64,000 nt of DNA from Brugia malayi (lineage: Eukaryota; Nematoda; Chromadorea; Rhabditida; Onchocercidae), in assembly GCF_000002995.4 (NCBI RefSeq), contig NW_025062477.1, positions 13,436,696 to 13,500,695 on the forward strand, given 5' to 3'. This document shows positions 26,730-39,457 of this stretch, piece by piece. The notes under the pieces are model-generated. The model was not told the DNA's origin and did no database searches. It saw nothing but the letters and a program-made list of their open reading frames with translations. Position numbers and translations under genes: made by a program. The stretch's first letter is position 1. Every line of letters starts with the position of its first letter.

Positions 26730-29700
26730 ATGGTACTGAAACCGTTTTTGAAGAAACGCAGCGGTATTTCAGGGCGACTTATGGTAAGTTCTCGTACTAC
26801 TAAACTAATTCTGGATTAAATTATTACCAGCTTATAGCACTGAACTTCTGATCTGACTTATTACAGGAAAAAATACATTATCCAATAAGCATAAATACTG
26901 CAGAACAACGGTCAACTTCATCAAATATTTCAAACGATAATGCGAGTAAGTTCAAAAACAGTAGAAATTAGAACGTTTCATTGTGCACAATTGTATGATA
27001 AACTTCTGTCACACTTTTTAAGGTAGCAATGAAGCTCAAGATTCAAATCGACCTTACACAGCTGGCACAGCCGACAGCGGTTGTCCGGAAGACGCTTGTT
27101 CAGTGGTGCTTAGTCCAAATAGTAACAGAAAAGATGACGGCGTTGAATCAGTGATTATAGACGTTACTGACTGCAGTAACAGGAATTCAGCAGTTTCATC
27201 AGGTTCATTATTTTTACTTTTCGGTGATATTGGTGAAATTGCTAGTGATATTTGTTTTTTTTTTGTTTTTTTTTGATGTATTATTTTAGAAGTTCGGGGC
27301 AACAGCGGTACGCCATCAGTAATTCATGATTTGAGCAGTTTTTCAACGAACGAAACTAACAATGCATCTGCAACATCGGATAATTTTAATGATGACCACA
27401 ATGTACAAAAAAGTATTGAATTTTTCAACTGCTGTAAAGTTGTGTTAGTTTCTACCTCCATATTATTTATATTTGTCTAATCAGACAGCTTGATTTCAGT
27501 ATCTACCAATACAGCAGTAGGAAGTTCGGTTAGAGGGTGTCTTGAGCCTCAAGTGCACGAGGTAATTTCGCCAGGAACCTCCGAAAATTCTCAGGACACT
27601 GATGGTACAAGATCGCGCCATTGGCGACAAGTTATCCGAGAGTTTGCATCAGAAGCAAAACAGAAGGCGGTAATTAGATTGAATTGCTGCTAATTCAACT
27701 CCTCTATTGACCCGTGATTTAATTAATTGATTTTTCGTTTTACTAGGAGTTACTTCCTTTGGAATCGATCTCTGCAAATGAAGGATCTTTATCAACTGTA
27801 AGCTCAAATAAATCGGAACAGATTTCACAAGAAATTCCACATTTCATGGATTGGCACAGGACATCCGAAAAAAGTAACTGCATATTACCTTTATTATTAA
27901 TTTCGAAATATTTCAAATTCGAAAATTCAGATATACTTATCAGCTGCTATTTTTCTCTCTTAATTAGTAACAAATATCGTTTTAGAAGCACAACGAAAGT
28001 CACATACCGCACAAAAAATATTGCCAGCCATTTTTAATGAGGTTAGATTTATTTATTGCTGTAATTTTTTCTTGGTTGTATTTTTTATGAAGTTATTCAT
28101 TAATAGTTTATGAAACACGAAGCTTTAAAGATTATGTTGAATTATTTGTAGAAAACACAAGATGGTATTTATGCTCATGTAAAGAAGGTTGGAAATAATG
28201 TAGAAAAAATAAACACTGTATTATTAGAAACATCTTTGGAAAATCAGCCTTCGGGACATATTCCTGGAAGAAAGGTAACATTAGCATACTAAAAAAAATT
28301 ATTCTTTTTGATAGGTACTACTTTATAAACAAAACGAAGAAGTTTTTATCTCGCTTCTAAGCGAAATTCTATTATATGTTAGTAAAGATTCTTCATATTA
28401 ATATGTTTGTTTGTTGGAGTGTTTTGGAGAAATAGATCTTGAAATAAAACCTAATTTTCTCAGTTCAGCTAATTACAGAAAATGCAGCAAAATGAAGCTG
28501 TCGAAAGTAGCGTGACGGAACGGAATCTTGCAAAGCAGTTGAGAGATCTCATTGTTCATGTAGACCTTGCAAAAGAATATCGCCACCATGAATATAAAAG
28601 AGTATGTACTTACCTTTTAAAACAAAAAAGTGAGGAAGGTATGTTTATTCAGCCTTGCTCAGTGTGAAGTTTTTTAGGTCTTACTATTTTCCTTCTCATA
28701 CTATTTATCAGTATACATTGATTTTTATACAAGCAATAAGTATTCATTACTTATTTCAGAATGGACATGAATTCATCTGAAAAGTCTATTCCATTGTTGG
28801 TGTTTCTTTTTTCCGTTTTATATTGTATTACTGCATTGCTGTGATTCTTTCGATTATAGCACTCTGTGCTTAATTTATGGAAATGGATTATGGTAGAATC
28901 TAGCATGAATTTGGATGTTGTCATATTTCTTATGTTATGCATGAAGTGTGTTCTCTGTCAAAATATTTGTCCGTGTAGTAAGCTTTTCAGTTTAGTCTTA
29001 AAAGCAGTTAAATTTCAGTTAGAGGAAATTTTCGATCAAGCATTAGAAGAAAAAGAATATTTTCGTCAACAAGTGAATGAATTGAAAAAATATATTGCGC
29101 AGTTGGAGGAAGATAAGCAGGCACGGCAAGAAAATCTTGCTGTAAGAAAAGAGACAGAAAAAATATGTAATGCTGATATTGAACGTCTGAGACGAGAAAA
29201 TGTTGTTTTGAATCGAAAGCAAAAGCAAAACGATGGCAGTGATAGTGCTTTAGTAAATACGCTTAAGGAACAGGTTAGTATATCGATTTATATTAAAATG
29301 GAGTTGAGTAAAGTTTGTTTTAACTGCCTATAAGAATAAAAGCATTTTGAAAATATGTATTCGGACAATATTATATAGAATGTTTACTGAATAAAAAAGG
29401 CTAAAGCAGTTTTTTAGATAAGCGACCTTCGTATAATGGTGAGGGATTTTGATCGGCAACGCAGTGAGTTAAAGATGCAAATCAGAAAAAGCAATACAGC
29501 TTTAAAAGAAAAGAATGAGATTATTGAGCAGTTGAAAGGTGAAAAAACACGCTTGGAAAAACGAATTGCAATCATTACGGTTTGTTACACTACATTAAGT
29601 GTTTTAGCATTCTTATTCCTGCAAACTATTTTTTAGAAGCTTAAAAATATATTTCCTTTAATATTTACAAATATTAGATTAATGCAAAAATTATACGACT

Positions 29701-32700
29701 TCGGACTACAAATTTTGGATTACTCACTATATTTTGGTATTCAATATTAGAAAGCTTTTTATATATCCTACTAATTATGAAAGCGTTTTTCACTCGAGAA
29801 ATTATTGAAATATTGTGAATTGGTAGACGATGTGGTCGTCTTGAAACCATCCAATTTCTGAAACAATGCTTGCTTGAAATATGGTCAGATGTTGTTGTTA
29901 GAGAATTGAACTCTTTCTATTGACTGGAATTTAATCAAAATTTAACTCCTCCCTTCTTCGCCCTCACCCTTTCCATTATTGTTGGTGTATCTGGTGATCT
30001 CAGATATAAGATGGAGATTATAATCTTTGGATGATTATCATCGTTTCACTCTTGTTGGATTTTCGTTGATACTCGCCTCTGGATCATACGCAATCCACTT
30101 CTCAGATCTCAGTTTAAGAAACAATTCACTATTACATAGAATAAGAAATCACATGAATTAAAACGGTGACTTTCTTAATAATCGGTCATTATGTGCGCAC
30201 CAAACTTTTAACTCCTTTCCTTGTGTTTTAGATACTGAACAACTACAGAATGATTAGCACTTATTTTAGTAACTTCTCTTGTGGTTCTAAAAAGATGACA
30301 ATGGTCAACTTTGATAACCGGTCATTATGCTATCCTTTTTTAAGGATAGTACTTCGCAATTTATGACTAATTTTGAACTTATAGAAGAAGCGATTTTGTG
30401 TAACTTCATTTGTTTAATCTGAAATAAATGTGAAGTGAGCAATATGTAATAACTCATTATAAAAAAATAAAATAAGGAATAAGCATAAAATGATACGCAG
30501 TATACCACATTCGTTTAATATGCCCATTCTTGAACAGCAAGATTAAATAATTTAAAAGTCATTGCTTTTCCAACTTAAAAAAGACTTAAGACACTTGGAA
30601 AAGTGTTTCTAGTGATTTGTCTGAAGTGTGTTCAAGAAAACGATAGTTCTCTTGAATTGGTGGCTGAAATAACGAAATGAACACGTTTCTTTCGAACATT
30701 TTCTGCAAGCAAGGATTACTTTAAAAATGCCTTTTTCAGAAAAATAAAGCGGCTCTTCGAGGTCGTGTAGCTGAAAATTTTCTTTCTGCTCAGGCAGTTG
30801 CTCGAGCATCAAAGAATGCAACTGTTACGACATCCACAAAAGACTTAACTCCTCAGAATAACGAATTTTGCATAATGAATGCAGTAGATAGAGGGCGACA
30901 TATCAGTCAGGTATCAAGAACAAAAGATTTTCTACTTTTTGTTCTGCTCAATGTTTTACATGTTTCAGCGAGATGAAAAATAAACTTTATAGGGCTTACT
31001 TATAGAGCAAGAATTGAAATATTGCATAGCTTAAAATTTAATCTTAGTATAGTGATTATTGGTATTGGAATTTGATATCGGAATTGAGAAAACACAAATA
31101 CCATGTGTTAAATACCATATGAAAAAAATTTTAATACCATGTGTTGAAAGGATTATCTAACACAAATAAACTTAATGGACTTCAGATTAATAACGCCCCA
31201 AATGTGCAGAATACTGTAGATATTGTCGAAAATACGGACACACTAAGCGATAATGAAGATGTCGTAGCTGTTGAAAAAGAAATAACACCGGCACGTTTCG
31301 GAAAGAATGTCCGATGGAATGAACCTCTTACAACAATGACTTCTATTTCTCCATCACTTTCAGCGCGCTCTCCTCTCGACTATGCGAATCCTGACATGGT
31401 TTATTATTTATTTGCTATTTTTTAGGCGAGGAATATGTTCGCTCAAATATTATTTAAATGAAATGCCTAAAAATAACTTTTCTTTTTATAGAAGTTAATT
31501 CTAACTGAAAATAATATGGTTGGAAGAGCATCATTGTATCGCAGTGAGAAAGATTTTACTGTCTATACTCTAACTCATTGTGGTTGTCATTTTTATGAAT
31601 ATAGCAACACAGATACTCGTTGGATACATTCAAGCAAGCTTTATCAGGTCATTTCAGAATGATTTTTATGTGATCTCGTGTTGCGAGTATTCGCAATTTT
31701 GTAGTAGAGGCTATTTGTTAAATCTTGCCCTCTAATAACACAGGAATTGAATTAAATCAGCAAGTTTTATGCATTTAAATTTATAGTAATAATGGAAATG
31801 CTTCAACGATGAAGATTAATTTTAACTTTGGTTGTTAAAAAAAAATAAAAAATTAACTTCGGTTGTTGAATGACTTCTTAGAATTTTCTTTTCATTATAT
31901 TATTATTTTAGTTCTATCTCGCTTGCAGGTAAATTATTACGGACAAGCAGGTGCAACCACTGTTGAAATGTGTGAAGGGAAATTGCTTGTTCGACACTTT
32001 TTAACTGGTCAGTTGGAAATTTATCGCGGAGGTGGTGAAACCACTTTAATGACACCCGATGGACGACGTATAGAGGTTATCAGAGATAAATCAGGATCAG
32101 TGCGAGTTGAAATGTATGTTTTTAGATTCTTAGTAAAACAGTCTTTCGGATTTATATTCGGAAATAGGACAAATGTTTCATGGAAACTTCCTACTCAAGA
32201 ATTTTCTTTTCATTAATTTTAGTTCTGTTTCGCTGTATTGGAAAAGAACGGGAAGCTTGGTTTGTTTTTTCGATTTTATCTTAGGATCGGTTCATTTTAC
32301 CCCACTGTTTTTTCTTAAAATCATTGTTTTAGTTATGAACTAGATGGAAGAGTTCGCATTAGAGGACGTGATGAAGCAGAAACAGAACATCGAGCAACGC
32401 AAACTTCATGCCACCGCATGGATGGTTCCTACGCTAGTCATATTATTAGTGATGATTCGATGGAATGGCGTTCACCCGATTATACGGCAAGACTGCTAAC
32501 TTTTTTTGGCTTAGTTTATAGCCTTTGATGATGTTGAATTTGGACCAGGAGTTGTTACTTTGATAAATACTTTTCATTGTATTGTCGATCTTATTGATAT
32601 TTCTTCTTCCATTGCCTTGCATCTTGATATATACAACAAGTTTTAAAATAATACCCAATTTCAATAACAACTGCCTATGTAATTCTCTTATTATAGGAAA

Positions 32701-32920
32701 TTTTCAGGTGCATCGATTTAAAAATGGTGATACAAAAGTGCGTCTAAATTTAACTGATACGAGCATTACGATGCTCGTCATGGATGTTGGTACAGTGAAG
32801 CATTTATCAAATTCTTTGGATCGACGACTGCCGAAATATTGTGTCGAATGGGGTACTGTTGCTAGAAAAAGATCCCGAGTTATTGCTGCCACCCATTCTC
32901 GTGTACTTAACCAGTTGTAA
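26730..32920 (+). CDS. sas-4: Large coiled-coil protein with TCP10-like C-terminus, probable SAS-4/CPAP
   Basis: Seventeen exons in consistent phase: 26730-26783, 26867-26945, 27023-27202, 27290-27412, 27500-27669, 27747-27873, 27986-28041, 28152-28274, 28479-28601, 29019-29273, 29418-29579, 30740-30910, 31186-31398, 31492-31647, 31929-32113, 32333-32486, 32708-32920; 847 residues. The N-terminus has KPFLKKRSGISGRL, resembling the PFLKRGEGL-type motif of CPAP proteins. The middle is low-complexity, followed by coiled coil (EEKEYFRQQVNELKKYIAQL and onwards). The C-terminus is rich in short strands with NG/DG turns (LTGQLEIYRGGGETTLMTPD, VHRFKNGDTKVRLN), as in the TCP/G-box domain. Known role: SAS-4 builds the centriole wall. 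Length is near C. elegans SAS-4. The family call is inference; the gene model itself is strong. A poly(A) signal AATAAA is at 33049-33054. Confidence 0.65.
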
Positions 32921-34713
32921 ATGATTTAACTTCTTTATATAATGTAATTTTCGGTTTAAAAAAAAAAAAAAAAAAAACCTTGAGTTAATTTTCTGTTATG
33001 CAAAGAAAATTGGCAACACATTAACGATGTTGATTTTTGTATAAGTTGAATAAAATTCTTTCCTGGTTGCAACTTAATTCTGGGAAAATTCGTATTTATT
33101 TTTGAACATTATGGACATAAGGTAGTACTTTTATTAGTAACTCAACAAGTTCTGGAACTTCACTGATTTCATTTCATAATGTGTATTTCTATTTTACTAT
33201 GAAATAAATTTCAAATTATCATTGGTAGCAGTTGATTTGCTTTTGTTAAAAAATTATTTCATGACATGCTGATCAGCAGACACTTTTGCAACAGATTGGT
33301 AAGATGTGTGGAAGTAATAATAACGTGAATTCAATTTTGATGTGAAACTTCAACATATCTGTTTGTAATTTATGTGTGCGCGTGTATGCGAGAGTTGGCT
33401 CGCATTTTAATATGGAGGGGATGTCTTTCGGTAGAACAGACAATGCTGTTTGTTGTTGAAATTCTTCAAATGTAGTCTCATTGGGATCGTTTTGTTTGTC
33501 AAGATGCATTCATTATGATTTGGATGCCTTCTTTCTTTATCACAGATCTCATGGAGGACATCTCACATTGTTCCAACAGATAGGGGATGCTTGTGTCACC
33601 GTGGTGCAACTGCGATACCATCAGGATTCATCACTGGAGTTTGGTTTATGTCGTTCGTTTTGTCACCGGATTGGTTCCGGTATATGTTCGGATGTGGCAG
33701 TATGAGTATGAGTCATACGTACTGTGGTGTCGCATATTTCCTGTTTACACTGTTGCGGTCTCGCTGACATGTCTCACCCAAAAGGCCATCATTTCTTCGT
33801 TTTCTTCATAGCTAACAAGAAAAACCCTAACACCGGCCTTATCATCTGACTTATCTTTTGTTGAGAATCGCTATAAACACTTTGCAACACTTCTTATTAT
33901 TAAACACAAGTGCGTTACACTTATCTGTCGGTTGGATAACATAAATTTCAGTTGCCGCAATACATCAAAATATTTAGAAGCGAAAGCTAGTAGCATTATT
34001 ACCTATCATTTCACCAGATTCATCAATGATCAAATCACCTTTATTTATTAAAATTTAATAAAATATTATGTAAGCTCATTACAAATTAGTTTTAGTGAAA
34101 ATATGGTTCATTTTTGCAGGTATTCTGACCTGAAATATTAAGGTATTACGGTTTGTTGTTTGGAGTTGTCGATATATTGCGTCCTATTATCAAAGGTATT
34201 AAAAATTTGTTTCTTTTAATTTTTTTTCTTTCTTTTGTTTCCCTTAACATGTTTTACAAAAATCATATGCGGACAAGTCTTCGTGCCTATGCATATATTT
34301 CTTCGATCTTGAGCGGCTGGAGTTGAAGATAATACGATGAATTCGTATATTTTTTATGCAATAAAATCGTGAAAAATGTTTAGCTTTATGGAATGAAGAG
34401 ATAAATTTTTATTATTAAAATCCGTTTACTTACTAAAAGTTTTTCTAGTAATTTCCGTGCTACTAGTAAAGACTTTTTGTCAGATCTGAGATATAGGTTT
34501 ATTTTTTAATGCTGCTTATGAATATCAGAACTGTAAAAAACCATTTTCCTAGACTGATGAAGTCAATGTTTATTAATCCAAAGAATTGACATAAGATTTG
34601 TAAGGAAAAAGTTTCAGTAATGTAATTTTAGTGCTAATTTTCTTCAGCAAATCACTGAATTAGTGTGCATCGATCAGCCACGGGCTGAGCTTGTAAAGTG
34701 CTAACAGCAGAAA
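32921..34713. other. Spacer between the SAS-4-like gene and PPK-1, with a less AT-rich, multi-frame open block
   Basis: The 3' UTR of the upstream gene comes first. From about 33270 to 33980 base composition is visibly less AT-rich and several frames are open: a minus-strand frame 33503-33273 starting MHLDKQNDPNETTFEEFQQQ, further minus-strand pieces in shifting frames (KAGVRVFLVSYEENEEMM; TPVMNPDGIAV), and a plus-strand frame 33587-33811. Frame shifts and stops between the pieces suggest a decayed gene rather than an active one. The rest is plain AT-rich DNA. Confidence 0.35.
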
Positions 34714-37700
34714 ATGGGTTCCAAAAAGGATGAAGTTTCTCCATCTGATATAACTTTGAATATAGATTCCGCAAAACAAATTAATGCCAGGTCATTACGT
34801 GCTAACGCTTTTTCTGGTGAGTAAATGATTATGTTGTGATGATGATAATGATAATAATGATAACAGTATTCAACAGTCTTGATTTCTCTTGTTGAGGTTG
34901 TTGGAATAAATGTAGAAGTTGAAGTCTGATATATCTTTAATCGAAGAAAAATATAGAAGTTGAAATCTGATATATCTTTAGTCGAAGAAGAGATGCGTAA
35001 TCAGGAAGAGCACGAAAAGCAGAAAATTGGTCATCGACGCATAGATCGCCAGGGCGAGGTTGTTGCATTTTTAATAATAAAAGTATAAACTTTTGTTTTG
35101 GTGTACCATGTGACTATGACCACTCTATTCCATTAGATAGTGCCATCATTTTTAGCAAATATACCATTTATCCAAATCACTACCATAAACAGAGAATGCA
35201 ACAAATATACATAAAACATACCGTATCGTTTTAAAGCTGTTGATTGTAGTAATAACAACACATATCGTTTTCGTCATCTGTGTCTTTAACCCTGATGAAC
35301 TTGATTTTATTGATTTTATTACGACATACGAGTCATTTTAAGGTGAGCTACAAACGTGTTCCAAGCAATGCGTTGATGGGAGCAATACAACTGGGTATCG
35401 CGAATTCAATAGGTTCACTAGCTTCTATACCAAAGAGAGATCTCCTACTGCAAGATTTTGATGTCGTCCATACTGTTTCTTTTCCATCGTATGTTTTTAT
35501 ATAAATTTTGGCTCTGAAAGAATAATTTTGGGATGGACAGAATTTATTGACTTTATAATTAATTGTGATTTGTTATTTCATTCTTTTGCGCCATGTAATG
35601 TAATCGGACATATGTAAACTCATCAGAATTTAGGAAGAGATCTCATCTTATTGTCTGTTTAACATTGTTTAATAATGCAAATACGAACATTTCTCTTGGT
35701 GCATTAAATTTTTTGAGTAATAATTTATATTTCAGAAATGGATCACAGTCAACACCGTCTCACAGTTATGGGGATTTTCGATTTCAGACTTATGCGCCGA
35801 TCGCATTTCGGACTTTTCGTGATCTTTTTGCAATCAAAACTGCTGATTTCTTGGTGAGAAGTCATTAAACAGTTTACAAAATTATTTAAGATTTTTAACT
35901 TAGTTTGTTTTGTAGTATTTATCTTTTTGAATAAAATTTTTGACAAACTTTTTGCACTTTTTTCGCATATTTCTCGATTGCACATATTCTCGCTTCATTT
36001 CACTTAGTTGTTTCAGCGTTCTGTATGTATGTTTCCATTAAAAGAGCTATCGAATGCAGGAGCATCTGGATCCATATTCTATGTCTCTCATGATGATCAG
36101 TTTATAATCAAAACGGTGCAATCTAAAGAAGCTGAATTTCTGAAGAAATTGCTTCCGGGTTATTATATGGTTAGCATATCTTGTGCTTCTAATGCTTTTT
36201 TCGCCACACTTTTTTTCTTTCGAAATCTGATGAACACAAATTATTTACGTTTTCATTTGTTAAATTTTCAAACAAACCGCAATGAGAGGTATTTCAGAAT
36301 TTTAATCAAAATCCGCATACATTGTTGCCAAAATTCTTTGGACTATTTTGTTATCAGGTAACTTATTCTATATTTGGGGTTAGTTTTGAAAATGAAATTC
36401 TATAATTACATCGCATAAGATATAATTTTGTCTTTGCTGTGCTTCAGAGTCTGGGCAAAAATATCCGACTGTTACTGATGAATAACCTGTTACCTCAAAC
36501 AATTATGATGCATGAAAAGTATGATTTAAAAGGATCCACCTATAAAAGGTTGGCATCGAAACACGAACGCGCAAAGGCTTCACCTACACTGAAAGATTTG
36601 GATTTCATTTCTGTGCATCCCGATGGACTACTACTTGATGTTGGCGTGCATGATGCCATTATGAAAACTATTAGCCGGGACTGCTTGGTATTTTTTCCAA
36701 ATAAATGAAATTTAAAAAACACTTTTTTTCCATGATTTCCCAGAGATTAATTCCTGTTCATACTGCAGGTACTTGAAAGTTTCAAAATAATGGATTACAG
36801 CCTTCTTGTCGGTATTCACAATAAAAGCACGGCAAAAAATGCAGTTGATGCAGTTGATGGTAACGAACCATCGACTTCAAATCAGGTTTATTTTGCAACT
36901 ACTTCATTTCATTTATACATTTTATTCATCTCTATGATTCCAGCATCTCTATAATTCCAGTTTCACTCTTTTTGTTTTCAATGGTAACTGAAAATTTCGT
37001 CAAGTCTTACAGCTATAAATAATTGCAGAAAACAAAAACTAAAACCGTTCGAGTGAAAAGTGAAAAATTACTCGATTCAGATTATTATAAGCCATATGAG
37101 TATGTTTCTCACATTATTTGTTTCAAACAGTTTTATTTTTTGTTGTGATTTATATTACATAAATGAAATGGGATATGTTTCAAAAAGCAAAGCAAGCATG
37201 TTTATGTTTTTATTTAAACATTGTTGCAGACAAATATCATTCCCAGCAAGAAATCAACGAGGAGATGACTTATTATTATTTCTTGGTATAATCGATATTC
37301 TTCAGAATTATAGGTTATTGAAAAAACTGGAACATACTTGGAAAAGTGTGCTTCACGATGGTGTACGTTTTCCTTTCAAAAATTTGAAGTTTCTCAGCTG
37401 ATTACACAAACAGTGATGGAATATTTCCACACATTCATAAATTTCAGGATACTATTTCTGTCCATAATCCGACATTTTACGCTCAGCGTTTTATCACTTT
37501 TCTCAAATCGCATGTATTTCACATGACAGCAGGTGAGGATCGTTAATTAAACATCATTTACTTCATACTGATTATTTACGTCACATTTTCCAATTTGAAT
37601 TCATTTTGTTGATGTATGCATGTGGGGAAATCTGGTGAAAGGTTCGTTGATTATTATTTTTTTATTTTCCATTTCAATAAGTATAATTCAGAAAGTAAAA

Positions 37701-39457
37701 AGGGTGGTTTAATTTTCTGAGGGAACAAATTTTTTGTTTCCCCTTATCGACATTTTCCAAAAAAAAAAACGTCTGATGTATAATTCTTAGCTGAAATCCA
37801 AATCACCGTATGTAGTGCATGTTTTTTGCAGCTGAGTTGGTACCCAAAGGCGGTCACACAAAGTTCAAATCGGTCGTTACATCTTATTTGGGTATTTTTA
37901 GTATCATTCTTATAGAGGACTTTTGAAAAAAACGAGAAATATTGAAATTTATATAACAACTAGATTGCATTCATAAAGTTAATTTATGAAAAAAAAAAAA
38001 AAAATTTTGTATTAACAGTTGTTAAAGTGTTGATATTATTTCTGTTTCAAGAAAACTCGAGTTTGTAGATCTTAAGTTCAAATTCTGACATCTTTTGGCT
38101 TTTTCAACACATTATTCCCCATGTGTAGTTTTTAGTTCCCTTGTAACCTCGCCAGCATAAATTTTGTTTTCTTATATAGATGGAAAGTTTTTTTCAAGTG
38201 TTGTCTTCAGCTCTGTATTTGATTTAGTTCATTTTATTTTATTTCCACGTGTGCTTGTGATTATTTGTAGTGTTAGTGATCGACACATTTTTTAGTGTTT
38301 ATACTAGCAGTTAAAGACTAAAGAATGTGAACTGTAACTTTTAATTAATCCATAGTAACATGATTTTGAAACTGATAAAATGCAGTTCATAATTGATTTC
38401 TTGAGACTTATCTGACAAATAAACATGCATTTTTATGCTCTGTCATCGATTCTTAAAGGTTATTCGTAGCATGTAGGATAATATATGGGAAGAATTCATC
38501 TTACCAAATTTAGGTTGCATTTTCAAAAGTCAGGTGGATGTAGTGCCTATAAAATGGTTACTTTTGATTCAAACTTTGTATAGAAGATCCAAAATCACAT
38601 ACTTAGCACTAGTAAATTTCACGTTATATTGAAAGGCATGCTTTGTATTGATTATTATCCAAATTTCAGCACTTCGACACAGTCCTTCCAAGCGGTACCT
38701 CCCTAGGCGAAGTTTAACGGAAAAAGACGAAGGCGAACCAATTACAATAGTGGATACTTCACGACGACTTTTCAATAATCTGCAGTGAGTTTATTTTTTA
38801 TGTATGCTCTTTTAAAGAGTGTTCATCAACGTTGAGGAAATATCTTCATTGTAAGACCCGAAGTTTTTCTTTTAATTTCGTGCAGACTCATGAAATCATT
38901 TTTTAATAATAGCTAGGTTTTTGTGAAAACAATTCTCGTCTTAAAATTTTGTATGGTTAAGAATTAAGAAACATGGAGTATGTTTCTGTTGAACAAACTT
39001 CATTGTTATTACAACTTTCAGTATGGCACTAAACTTATATATTGATTCAAATTTAAAATATCCTTTGGATAAACCGTTGTTTTATGCGCTTGATTGAGGA
39101 TGAAGTAACATAATAAAGAATACTTGTTTGTCTGCCATATCATTTTTAAGTTTGTTTCAATCTAAACTAAAGTTTTAATTACTTTTTTCTAAAGTTTCTA
39201 ATTACTGTTTCAACAAAAGTGTTTTAACATATATTTCAGTATCTGATGGCTGACGTTCCAGGAGGAGCAGTCGTAATTGAAAAAAGATAGTACATTTTGG
39301 GACCATTATGGATCCTTTCATTAATTTTCTTAATTCCCTTTTCAAAAACTTCAGGAAGCCGCGAGAGAAGAAAGTTGAACGTTTATTTGCTCCTGATCCC
39401 AACCCTGCGGAACTATCGGAAACCACCAAATTACATTCCTCAGAAGAAGATATTATG
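34714..39457 (+). CDS. ppk-1: Phosphatidylinositol-4-phosphate 5-kinase, type I (PPK-1); last exon unresolved
   Basis: Exons 34714-34816, 34982-35058, 35343-35488, 35736-35853, 36017-36169, 36298-36357, 36448-36687, 36769-36885, 37029-37099, 37230-37362, 37448-37532, 38670-38784, 39355-39457, in phase. It makes PI(4,5)P2 at the plasma membrane. Family hallmarks: [27 protein letters not shown], a G-loop-like [10 protein letters not shown] with the catalytic lysine region [50 protein letters not shown] and [18 protein letters not shown]. The tail (Arg/Ser-rich, then [19 protein letters not shown]) is poorly conserved. After 39457 the frame needs one more exon; acceptors at 40190 (five codons then stop) and 40958 (three codons then stop) both fit. 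A splice acceptor lies three bases before the ATG. Confidence 0.93.
34913..34989 (+). repeat. Tandem duplication of a splice-acceptor region (two 36-base copies, 41-base offset)
   Basis: 34913-34948 and 34954-34989 differ at two positions. The second copy supplies the acceptor TTTAG and first codons of PPK-1 exon 2. The first copy has TTTAA at the same place, so it cannot be used. Confidence 0.9.

Noticed and set aside
33587..33811. Plus-strand frame with several aromatic, membrane-like runs
   Set aside because: It is shared with open minus-strand frames in the same less AT-rich block and has no splice or family evidence.
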